Below, in pieces: positions 38,001 to 44,268 of a stretch of DNA of 64,000 bases. Each line of letters opens with the position of its first letter. Position 1 is the first letter of the stretch. A program made the translations under genes and the position numbers. This DNA is from Symsagittifera roscoffensis. Taxonomy: Eukaryota; Xenacoelomorpha; Acoela; Convolutidae. The notes below the pieces were generated by a model. The model was not told the DNA's origin. It was given only the letters and a program-made list of their open reading frames with translations, and made no database searches. Location: NCBI RefSeq assembly GCF_963678635.1, contig NC_087066.1, positions 62,812,282 to 62,876,281 of the forward strand, given 5' to 3'.

Positions 38001-38136
38001 CACTTTTCACACCTTCGCCACCATCGTCGGATCTCGAGGAGCCGCCGTCTATACCGTTCCCGACCTCTCCGCTTACGCAAGGAGGTCCGGTTGCCAGAAT
38101 CACGCAAAATATCGTAATTAGTAACACTAATGGCAT
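13472..38136 (-). CDS. unc5: Unc5-type netrin receptor, whole coding region (11 exons)
   Basis: Complete spliced model read directly from the sequence: eleven exons joined at GT-AG sites with frame kept across all ten junctions, giving 1,121 residues plus TAG. Exons: 38136-37791, 34181-34056, 29385-29107, 26259-26095, 21781-21599, 21268-21164, 19354-19133, 18735-18205, 17943-17264, 15478-15338, 14059-13472. The domain order (signal peptide, Ig, Ig, TSP1, TSP1, one membrane span, ZU5, UPA, Death) is unique to UNC5 family dependence receptors, which bind netrin outside the cell and mediate repulsive guidance or apoptosis. Vertebrate paralogues are about 930-950 residues; this one is longer because of a low-complexity juxtamembrane exon and Ser/Asn-rich linkers. 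An upstream in-frame ATG at 38208 could add 24 residues. Family assignment is nearly certain; orthology to a particular vertebrate paralogue is not claimed. Confidence 0.95.
14060..15337 (-). other. unc5 intron 10
   Basis: A 1.3-kb intron just before the last exon, carrying a tRNA-derived SINE head on the plus strand at 15034-15105. The 80-residue plus-strand frame at 14351-14593 shows no recognisable domain. Confidence 0.55.
15034..15105 (+). repeat. tRNA-derived SINE head (copy 1)
   Basis: GATTGGTAAGCGC resembles a D-arm/A-box, and GATGGTTTGAAACCCACCATC gives a T-arm-like stem-loop with B-box GGTTTGAAACC. No complete tRNA cloverleaf can be folded, so it is a SINE remnant rather than a gene. 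It lies in unc5 intron 10, antisense to the gene. Confidence 0.45.
15338..15478 (-). CDS. unc5: unc5 exon 10: middle of UPA domain
   Basis: Residues 880-926, exactly 47 codons in phase 0. NELERQFGGTLV, then SEPLKIALGDLSSGW, match the UPA pattern of ELE(K/R)xLGGxL followed by (R/K)LxxxDL in UNC5 and ankyrin-family UPA domains. Acceptor GGTGTTTAG, donor GTACAT. It is too short to be noticed as an open frame and was found by searching between exons 9 and 11 for the missing UPA portion. Confidence 0.93.
15479..17263 (-). other. unc5 intron 9
   Basis: A 1.8-kb intron within UPA. It contains a pyrimidine-rich CCCC cluster (16235-16280) and a perfect 28-bp palindrome at 16495-16522. No exon recognised. 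Confidence 0.6.
16495..16522. repeat. perfect 28-bp palindrome in unc5 intron 9
   Basis: Half-site CTCCCCCCTAAATC followed immediately by its exact reverse complement, with no spacer. Each arm carries a C6/G6 run. Confidence 0.95.
17264..17943 (-). CDS. unc5: unc5 exon 9: ZU5 domain and start of UPA
   Basis: Residues 653-879, the largest exon. ZU5 spans roughly residues 678-800 with GFAGGRLCIPDSKVSLLIP and EGAVPRG, the diagnostic ZU5 core, then LLSPVIMAGPPGLKFNKPVV. A Ser/Asn-rich insertion (about residues 782-805, including five consecutive Asn) precedes the CYLMSDTVRGQYALIGG strand. UPA begins near ELTFRVYCIPNYRDTWE. Acceptor TATTTTAG, donor GTTAGT. The exon ends in phase 0, the first intron to leave the phase-1 series. 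In vertebrate UNC5, ZU5 and UPA fold back on the Death domain to hold the receptor inactive. Confidence 0.95.
18205..18735 (-). CDS. unc5: unc5 exon 8: long low-complexity juxtamembrane region
   Basis: Residues 476-652. A 177-residue segment rich in Gly, Ser, Asn, Pro and Met, with no recognisable fold, ending in an acidic patch (DHYEDLPEDVPLALAQEYQ) just before ZU5. It occupies the region that in vertebrates links the membrane to ZU5 and carries a caspase DxxD site. I see no DxxD tetrapeptide here. Phase 1 at both ends (acceptor GTCTTAG, donor GTTAGC), and the frame is open for 531 bp with locally higher G+C, which supports true coding. It is the main reason this receptor is longer than its relatives. 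Confidence 0.9.
18736..19132 (-). other. unc5 intron 7
   Basis: A 397-bp AT-rich intron between the membrane-span exon and the juxtamembrane exon. Nothing recognised. Confidence 0.7.
19133..19354 (-). CDS. unc5: unc5 exon 7: transmembrane segment
   Basis: Residues 402-475. A single hydrophobic helix at about residues 408-429 (YFGLITIVGLFIIVVLVIVF) is followed by a basic stop-transfer QRMSK and a Gly-rich cytoplasmic start (CGGHTLGGPQGAGGA). It fits a type I membrane protein. Acceptor GTGTTTCAG, donor GTTAGT, phase 1. Many open frames cover this region on both strands, but only this one fits the splice phases and the hydropathy. Confidence 0.94.
19355..21163 (-). other. unc5 intron 6
   Basis: A 1.8-kb intron. 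It contains a tRNA-derived SINE head at 19401-19467 (about 47 bp from the exon 7 acceptor) and a G+C-rich islet at 20640-20850. The minus-strand 65-residue frame in that islet lacks flanking splice sites in a suitable phase, so I do not call it an exon. Confidence 0.55.
19401..19467 (+). repeat. tRNA-derived SINE head (copy 2)
   Basis: GTGGGTAGTGCCTCCGACT resembles an A-box/D-arm, and GCTGGATCGAAGCCCGTC a B-box/T-arm. The layout matches the copies at 15.0 and 21.8 kb. Antisense in unc5 intron 6, about 47 bp from the exon 7 acceptor. Confidence 0.45.
21164..21268 (-). CDS. unc5: unc5 exon 6: end of second TSP1 and membrane-proximal stalk
   Basis: Residues 367-401. ESVEHRNCSGDYC supplies the last two cysteines of the second TSP1, corresponding to the NCTDGLC-type ending in vertebrate family members. 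A short polar stalk follows (TAPPKRNNKPAQPVQ) leading to the membrane span in the next exon. Acceptor TATTTCAG, donor GTAAAAAT, phase 1. Confidence 0.9.
21269..21598 (-). other. unc5 intron 5
   Basis: A 330-bp intron within the second TSP1 repeat. AT-rich, nothing recognised beyond the splice signals. Confidence 0.7.
21599..21781 (-). CDS. unc5: unc5 exon 5: second TSP1 repeat, N-terminal part
   Basis: Residues 306-366. NGGWGEWGPWSPCSQKCGQ gives the second WxxWxxW plus CSxxC start, followed by RRRDCAVRRASGGG and an acidic loop ending STPCQ. Unlike the first repeat, this TSP1 is split between two exons. Acceptor TGTGTTTAG, donor GTATTC, phase 1. A tRNA-like SINE head lies only about 22 bp upstream of the acceptor, so the pyrimidine tract here is short and interrupted. 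Confidence 0.94.
21782..26094 (-). other. unc5 intron 4
   Basis: A 4.3-kb intron between the two TSP1 repeats. A tRNA-derived SINE head (21804-21878, plus strand) ends about 22 bp from the exon 5 acceptor. Two G+C-richer islets lie at 23200-23340 (with a CTCF-like core GCGCCCTCTA at 23237-23246) and 25840-25990. They have no open frame fitting the splice phase and may be regulatory. Confidence 0.55.
21804..21878 (+). repeat. tRNA-derived SINE head (copy 3)
   Basis: An anticodon-arm-like CCTCGCAATCAAGAGG and a T-arm/B-box-like GGGGATCGAGACTCACC. Antisense in unc5 intron 4, ending about 22 bp from the exon 5 acceptor. The open frame of exon 5 runs back through it, so missplicing could exonise it. 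Confidence 0.4.
26095..26259 (-). CDS. unc5: unc5 exon 4: first thrombospondin type 1 repeat
   Basis: Residues 251-305. It begins GGWSDWSRWSECSSECGKG, a textbook TSP1 start with the WxxWxxW motif (potential C-mannosylation sites), then RSRSCNKPPP, CEGKSDETADC and a final cysteine, completing a six-cysteine repeat. Two AG dinucleotides lie close together at the acceptor; only the upstream one (exon start 26259) keeps the frame from exon 3. Donor GTAAAT, phase 1. Confidence 0.95.
26260..29106 (-). other. unc5 intron 3
   Basis: A 2.85-kb intron separating Ig2 from the first TSP1. Its only clear structure is a three-copy tandem repeat of 79-80 bp at 27443-27681. The rest is plain AT-rich sequence; the frame at 28693-28878 has no recognisable features. 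Confidence 0.6.
27443..27681. repeat. three-copy tandem repeat, 79-80 bp unit
   Basis: AAAATGAAATTCAACGC recurs at 27443 and 27523, and with two changes at 27602. The first two units are almost identical; the third carries several substitutions. Located in unc5 intron 3. Confidence 0.9.
29107..29385 (-). CDS. unc5: unc5 exon 3: Ig2 domain
   Basis: Residues 158-250. A complete I-set Ig domain in a single exon: VELQCRPPEGEPKPEVYWLKDG supplies the B-strand cysteine and C-strand tryptophan, and DTGEYICVAKN is the classic F-strand motif. The CRPPEG string is characteristic of UNC5 Ig2. Acceptor TTTTTTTAG, donor GTGAGTAG, phase 1 on both sides, so the exon is a symmetric module. In known family members the Ig domains contact netrin; here that is inferred by homology. 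Confidence 0.96.
30729..31262 (-). mobile_element. Helentron-like non-autonomous element, family A copy 1
   Basis: On the minus strand it starts TGTTCCGACTTTTGATACGAAAG and ends AGTCGGAACATT, a perfect hairpin CAGGGCTTCGCCCTG (30745-30759), then ATACGAGCAGTCTTGT. The inverted GTTCCGACT motif is at the very 5' end but upstream of the hairpin at the 3' end, the asymmetric layout of Helitron2/Helentron elements. The flanking bases are T on both sides, as expected for T|T insertion. The 534-bp body has no coding capacity and matches copies at 47.3 and 59.8 kb. Confidence 0.65.
31355..31425. repeat. short tandem repeat with GATCTAAATACG units
   Basis: TTTTGATCTAAATACGxGCGA followed by CAGGCTTTT recurs at a roughly 36-38 bp interval. 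It is part of a larger block related, in inverse orientation, to 47862-48310. Confidence 0.6.
32347..32391 (+). repeat. family B hairpin tail, copy 1
   Basis: ATCGGAATATT then a perfect hairpin CTGTGCAGCTTGCACAG (32358-32374) and TAACCAGCTATC. The upstream body (TCATCACACTACGC, about 32290) matches the other family B copies. Confidence 0.6.
34056..34181 (-). CDS. unc5: unc5 exon 2: second half of Ig1
   Basis: Residues 116-157. The acceptor TTTTGTAG precedes the exon and the donor GTGAGTAT follows; both flanking introns are phase 1. The translation carries CYCSVYVSVSEERKSR and TATIRVA, matching the C-terminal strands of the UNC5 Ig1 domain, where a cysteine pair and a KSR motif precede the linker to Ig2. 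At 126 bp the exon is too short to stand out among random frames. It was found from its splice sites and the frame required by exons 1 and 3. Confidence 0.92.
34182..37790 (-). other. unc5 intron 1
   Basis: A 3.6-kb intron with no coding sequence recognised. It holds a 10-C run next to the donor (37758-37767) and a small tandem repeat of GTATAACCTGGTCAAGCAAT units near 35995-36050. It also holds G+C-richer patches at 34560-34700 and 35130-35420 that could be conserved elements or old insertions. The open frames at 34989-35785 and 36721-37488 show no family resemblance. Confidence 0.6.
37791..38136 (-). CDS. unc5: unc5 exon 1: signal peptide and first half of Ig1
   Basis: Residues 1-115. The ATG at 38136 (A at -3) opens a hydrophobic signal peptide, MPLVLLITIFCVILATG, followed by an acidic Gly/Ser-rich stretch. 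Then comes an Ig-like strand pattern with FVREPEDVWVV, matching the conserved EPED start of the UNC5 first Ig domain, and cysteines in VFCSAVG and VVFYCDG. The exon ends with one base of a split codon before GTGAGT (phase 1). An in-frame ATG at 38208 with G at -3 lies upstream of the signal peptide. It would place 24 polar residues before the hydrophobic core, so the 38136 start is preferred, though not proven. The first in-frame stop upstream of both is a TAA near 38251-38253. Confidence 0.9.
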
Positions 38137-38341
38137 GTTTCGAAGATTTTTAGACGAGTTGGTCCAGGTTCCCCTGTTTAATGACGGCGGGGAGTTCAAT
38201 CGAGACATTTCAACTGATTTCAAGGATTCCAAACTTAATTTTTGTAGGTTTTAGCCGCGACAGGAACACTTTTGAGTGGGTAATGTCGATAGTTTCTAAT
38301 CTTCAGGGACAGAATTCTTAATTGAAGAAGGGCTCTGCTTT
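37792..38341 (-). other. unc5 exon 1 surroundings: 5' leader
   Basis: Between the candidate promoter elements and the ATG lies about 130-200 bp of unremarkable leader, with an in-frame stop near 38251. G+C is higher than the flanks over the coding part (37800-38120), which matches exon 1. Long plus-strand open frames across 37837-38254 are antisense shadows of this exon. Confidence 0.5.
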
Positions 38342-38361
38342 GGGCGGGGCTAAATGATTGG
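38342..38361 (-). promoter_or_regulatory. candidate unc5 proximal promoter: GC box and CCAAT box
   Basis: A perfect GGGCGGGGC (plus strand 38342-38350) and an inverted CCAAT (ATTGG, 38357-38361) sit about 135-150 bp upstream of the first in-frame ATG (38208). GC boxes are rare in this AT-rich window, so their pairing at this spot suggests a proximal promoter with Sp/KLF and NF-Y type sites. No TATA box is evident. A further upstream non-coding exon cannot be excluded. Confidence 0.4.
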
Positions 38362-40494
38362 GTAAATTTCCTTCATCCGGAAGATTTTTCTAAAACAAGA
38401 TCGACTTTTTAGTAAGTGTCAACTCAATAAAACTACAGACAATGGATTAGAAATGAATAATTTAATTTATTTAATTATTTTCTAAATCATTTTTTTTTCT
38501 TTTCACTTGATAAAATGAATAAGTTTCAATGGGTACAATGTTATTATTAGCAAAGACAAAAGATATATTACGCTCAAATCTACCATCAAGCTTAAAAATT
38601 AAAAGCGAATTTATGTTCCGACCCATAAACTGAATATATGAATCTGACACTTCGACATAGTTTAAATAATAAAACTCGAAATATTTTGTGATCTAATTGA
38701 TCAAAAGAAAACCTGACATTTTATCAGATCAAAATTAGCAAAAACCTTTCGAAACCTCAAAAATCAAAACAGCCCCATTTTTGCTCCATTTCTGAAATTG
38801 AAATTAAACTTACCAAAATGACAGGATGCAAATCGATAAAACTGAGTTTCACTTACTCGGAAAATAGCAAAAAAGAACTTGCAATTTGCAAAAGAGAGGC
38901 AAGAATAAAGCGGTATTTTTTACGCAGATAATTGGAAATTTAGACGCGAAATAAGTAACAATATGTGCAAAAATAAGTTGTAATTTTTGTTTTTGCGTTC
39001 AATTAATATTAATGTCACTTTAATTCTTGAATACAGATTTTAAAAAAGAAGAAGCCTTAAAATGATTTTTTATGTAAATTGTAAATTGTCTTCTTCTAGT
39101 CTTGTCTTTTCTTGTTTGCTATAAAATTGTAAAATTATGCTTTGTTTTTAGAATGCAAAGAGAAAAGCTCTAATCTGATTGGTCAAAAAGTGCATAAAAC
39201 ATTGACAAATTGTCTATATAATTTATTCTTTCTGTTTTGCTCGCCAGATTTCTATTTACAAAAATAATGAATCAGGTATTTATTGTTTGACATATCCTTT
39301 TAAACTTGAGCGCCACTTAATTTTTTCAAGTGTTTGATAAGAAAACGGTAATGCTCGATTGTGAATCCCGTTTTGGATCCACCCAGTTTCAAAACTTTTT
39401 TTTCCGACCGACTCAGAGCTTTAAAGTGATGCTACTTGGAGCCCATACAAGCCTTTCTATAAGTCACAACATTTCATGACCCAAAAACAACCTAATGCCA
39501 TAATTCCTTATTCCAACTCTCATCCAAGCCCCCTTTTTTTGCTATTTTTCTGACTGAAAACGTTCCCAGATTTCGTTTTAATAGACAAATGTGGATCTCT
39601 TCAAGTATCTCCCAACTAGGGTTCTTAGTGGCGATTTGCCAACCCTATAAAGAATAAATTCAATGGTTAAGCATATGTGAATTTTGTACTTAGTAAACGA
39701 ATCTTCGCCCTTTTGCAAATGGGGGGGGGGGGGATAGTTAAAGAGATTGACAAAAAGTATCCATTAATTTTTTCAGACCACAAGAAGTATGCTTGTGCAA
39801 TGCGTGTGCAAATATGTGTGCAATTGCGGAAATAGGAAATTGTTGTTTTAGGCATCCCACCCCTACCACAAAAAGAGTGACAATTTGTACCTTTAATTAC
39901 AATTTGTTAACTATTTCCCCCCTATTGCAAAGGGGGGGGGGGAGGAATATTTAACACGGTCAAAATTCACCCTCAATTTCCTGTCAATGGCAATTGGGAC
40001 CATTTTGAACGTGCCCGGTTGGCGCCTTAGAGAGCCAAGTCAAGTCTGAGATTGGAGAGCTTATCAAAACACTTTTTGTCTTCCTCAAAGAGCTAAGAGG
40101 CCGCCCAATTGTTATCAAAATGAAAAAAATGGGCGTGTTTTGATAAGGGCAACTTGTAAATTACATTTAATTGCGCTCAAGAAGATGCTGATGTGAAAAG
40201 TGATTACCTCAAAGCAACATGGGAAAAGGGAAATTTTGTTGTCGCGTGTAGTTCAAATTGAAAAAGATGGGTAAAATTTTTTATGACAGTTTAAGTAATA
40301 TATTATGCTTCAAAAAAGATGGTCATGTATCTTTATTAGGCCGGAAGATTTGCATGAAAAACGAAATTTGCTAAAAAAACATAATAAAGAGACATTATTC
40401 TTGTAAAAGTTATTTATGAGACACAGTTTTGGCAAATTGATAAGAAGTGATTTCTCATTTCATATTGATGATTTTGCACAAAATTAGCTAGACA

Positions 40495-40640
40495 AAACAA
40501 GGATAGCCGGTTACTGTGCAAGTAGCACAGAATTTTCCGACCATATATTAAAAAAATGAAAAAAAAATATTTTTTTTTTCAAAGTCATATTTTTGCGTGG
40601 TGTGAAAAAAAAGATCTAAACGAAAAAATAGAACTCAGAC
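40495..40640 (-). repeat. family B repeat, copy 2
   Basis: The inverse of the tail, with hairpin CTGTGCAAGTAGCACAG at 40514-40530, followed by a body containing GCGTGGTGTGA and AAACGAAAA. Non-coding. Confidence 0.6.
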
Positions 40641-41459
40641 ATTCGAATACTCCCGATAACAAAATTCCTCCACATTTTTCAAATATTCGGATCAAAAAGT
40701 TTTGAGCCCTGCTGTAATTTTGACGGTGACAAAAAATTTATGATGAAATTCAACGGAGTGCCAAATCAAAGTAATGAAACGGAACTGAAAAACGGAGGCG
40801 CATAATTACTAACCATAGTTTCAAAAGGATAACTGAACTTGAACTTCGATTGAAGTGAGTTCAATTCCATCCATAAATTTGCAAATGAGACCCATTTCAA
40901 AGCCGACTAATTAGTTGAAATTCCCTTCGCGCCCTCAAAACTCGTTCATGCCGAATGAATTTGTGTTTTCCTGGCATACTTTTACGTAAATCACGATTAG
41001 CTATAAGTTCAAAAACTGCTTCAAAGCTGATAACTTGAACATTTATAAGATGAAAAACAGGCTCAATGTTAGTTTCAAATCTGACCTTTTTCGGGTTAAG
41101 CGAAGACACTCTGTAACATTTAGACAAAATTGAAACCCTTTAAAAATAGATTGACCCTATAATTGGTTTTTAAGTTTTCTCAGTAACCGACGAGGCAAGT
41201 CTTGACCATTGAGATAAATCAAACAAAAGTTCAAATTTGGAAAGTGTATCAATAACTTTACTGCCCATAATAAATTTACCCATCACTGTTTTATATACAC
41301 ATTTCGCTTTGAACTCTCGAGATGTCCACAAACAATCTCAAAATTGAAGGGCTATGGGAAGTTTCAATCTAGTTTGTTTAACAAAATTTATAACCATTTA
41401 TCAAACAATAGACCGCATAAGATACATTTTAATTGAGGCGTTTTGGTTTATATAACAAG

Positions 41460-41763
41460 CTGGGCGGATCTAGGATTTTCTCGACGGGGATTTTTAAAAA
41501 AAAAGTTTTGATCGACCTTTTTTTAGGTCGACAATGGTACTTTTTCGAGCGCCTCCGGAACACCATAAAGACTGTATTTCGACAAAAATTTTGGCAAACT
41601 TTTGAAAAAAAAACAGGTTTTTCGGCGCGCGCTACTCTTCAAAATAAGTACGTATTTTAGTATAGGTCGGCCGAAAATGGATGACAAAAATAATACCAAA
41701 ATATCTAACCCTTTTTATTGGTGTAGGGGGCAAATCCCTGAAAAAATGGGCGTCCGCCCTCTG
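41460..41763. mobile_element. hAT-type MITE, copy 2
   Basis: A 304-bp relative of the 10.7-kb element in the opposite orientation. It starts CTGGGCGGATCTAGGATTTTC and ends with the inverse of CAGAGGGCGGACG. Its 8-bp flanks (ATAACAAG, TAAACAAG) match at six of eight positions, consistent with an aged hAT target-site duplication. It shares the GGTCGAC and GGGGGCAAATCCCTG blocks with copy 1. Non-coding. Confidence 0.8.
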
Positions 41764-42645
41764 TAAACAAGTAACTTGAGTTTGAATATTTCATGTAAAT
41801 AACGACAAACAAGCAAAAAAAGTCAGTAGGTCTTCCAAAAAATACTTTTTTTAGAACGATATCACTATCAAATAAGGTCAAAAATGGTTTTCTCAGACAA
41901 ATATCCGAACAAAGGCTAGACCAAAAACGATTTCCATCTTTTTATGTTAGTTTGATTAATTATGAATGATAAATCTTAGAGTTAAAAGGCACATAACTTA
42001 AAGTGTTATCAATTATTCAGAAGAAATGAAGACAATTTTCTGAAGATGTTACGGAGAATTCATCAAAAATTCGAGATATTTGAGTTTGTGCATCCTTGTA
42101 TGCTTCAAAGTGTTTAATCTGATCTTCTGGCGTCGAATATATTGCTGATTAGTGTAAATAACACCAAAAGCCGACCCAACTGTCGGCCCAGCTCAGGTAG
42201 TTTCGAGACAATAATTCAACAAACAAGACGCACAACTAGCAAGCCAATTTTCTAGATGACAGAAAAAGAAGTACTTGAGGCTTCAACAGATTACGAAACC
42301 TCTAGAAGAACTTATTCAAGGGAGGTTTTTTCTCAAAAAAAATGTAAAAATGAACAATTAATCAGAAATATTGAGACATTAGTTTTCGAGATTGTGCATT
42401 GATTTATTTTTGGCCGCTCAGCGATCAACGTCTAGGCTTGCAAAAATGGAGAAAGTAATTCATAACGGTTAAAACGAGTTTGAAGTTTTCGTTTTTGCAA
42501 CATAAAACTATCAGCAAAATATCTATGATTATTTGGCATGAGAAACTTCAGACAAAATATGAGCACAAGAACATAACGTTTCAAAAACATTTATCATTCA
42601 AAAATTCAAAAACAAAAATAAGCAAAAAGAACCAAAGTTTTCCAA

Positions 42646-42790
42646 AACAAAGATAGCCGGTTGCTCTGCAAGTAGCACAGTATGATCCACCAAATTCACA
42701 AAAAACTTACAGAGAAATATTATTTCAAATAGGTGTCGTTTTATGGTGCGTGGTAACATGAGAAAACTAAACGAAAACGTACACTAAACA
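42646..42790 (-). repeat. family B repeat, copy 3
   Basis: AAAGATAGCCGGTTGCTCTGC, the hairpin sequence (one mismatch), then a body with GTGTCGTTTTATGGTGCGTGG and AAACGAAAACG. Confidence 0.6.
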
Positions 42791-44099
42791 AAAGTGTGGA
42801 AAATAAAAAGTTTATTTAGGCATAATGACAACAGTTTTGTTTCAAAAAATTGACTAAAAAAACAAAAAAGAAGAAAATCTCCCTAAGAGAATTTTCTAAC
42901 TTACTCTATTTTTTTTGTATTTTTTTTTGCTTTTTGAAAACATGAATGTCTAGGAAAGGATAACTCAAGCTTAGAAAACTAGTTTTCCTGGAGTAAATTT
43001 AAGTGTTCAGCTGCTTAATCGAAGTTTTTAAGAACTAATCAAAATACGCAGGAAATGTTTCGATGATGATATGCAACTCGATCCATTCTGCTGTTTTTTT
43101 TGTGATAATTGATTTGCACGGAAATCAAAAAACTAAAATCCACCCAAAGACAAAATTTTTCCCCATTATCAGTAGTCAAAACAAAAAGCTGAGCAGCGAA
43201 AATTTTCATGACAAATTTTTTTAAGAATCTTAAGTGCTTTAAATGGTCTGACAAGTTATCTTGGCCAGCCAGTCTAACTTCTTTTCGATTCATCCTTCTC
43301 AAAAAAATTTTAGTGAACACCTAAATTTAGCTATAATTTCGTTGAGCTTGTTAGGATGTTTCGTTGCAGTATACTGATTTGATTTTAACGCAAATGAACT
43401 AATTAAAATTTAAAATATATTATTTAAAAATAGGTTTTAACTAGATAAAATACTTATTAATTTTAATTATGGAAATTTTTTAGAGCATGAACAATATTTG
43501 TTCAAATAAAAATTCTTATCAATCAACATTTTGCGTTTAGAAACAAATTTTTTACTGTGTCAAGATAATAACTGCAGGTTTAATCAGAAAATGTCAATAA
43601 AAATTGTTTGCATTTTGAAACAAATTTAACAATTTCATTTTAAGTTCATCGCGAACGTCTACTGAATGACTTTTATGATAAAAACGAGCAAAATTTTGGG
43701 ATTTTTTTTCAGTTTTAATTTGATCTATTTTGGTTAAAAGGTATTTTATTTTTTTCCAATATAATCAATTGATGAATTTATTGAAATGTTAATGGAACAA
43801 AACCCATTTTGGTATCAGAAACATAAATTTGAGTAAGATGTTTGAACGTTAATATATTTTTTTTAGTGTTCCGACTATTGAAAGTGGGGAGAAATTTTGC
43901 TTTTGGTTGAATTCTGTTTTTTTGTTTTTAGTCTTAAAATATTCCAAGAAAATTCCCAGTGTCAAGAAAATCCAGTAAAATTTGTAACAAATTTTAGAGA
44001 ACTTGTTAAATAGATACAAAAAACTTCGAATTTTTTTAATGAATTTTTTTGAAATTTTTTGTGTGTTATTCTTTTTTGAAGACATTTTGTCGACTAAGC

Positions 44100-44268
44100 T
44101 TAATTCAATAACATTTACGCGCGTGTGTGTAGTCTTATCATCACACCACGTACAAAAAAAGACACTAATTTGAAGCACTTAATAATTTGAAGATTTTTTT
44201 GTTTGTAGTTTTTATAAATATGTTCGGAACAATCTGTGCTACTTGCACAGCAATCGGCTATCTTTGTT
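44100..44268 (+). repeat. family B repeat, copy 4
   Basis: Opposite orientation to copies 2 and 3. The body has ATCATCACACCACGTAC, then TGTTCGGAACAAT, a perfect hairpin CTGTGCTACTTGCACAG (44234-44250) and CAATCGGCTATCTTTGTT. Confidence 0.65.

Noticed and set aside
37837-38254. Long plus-strand open frames opposite unc5 exon 1
   Set aside because: Antisense shadows of the exon, caused by its G+C content and codon pattern.
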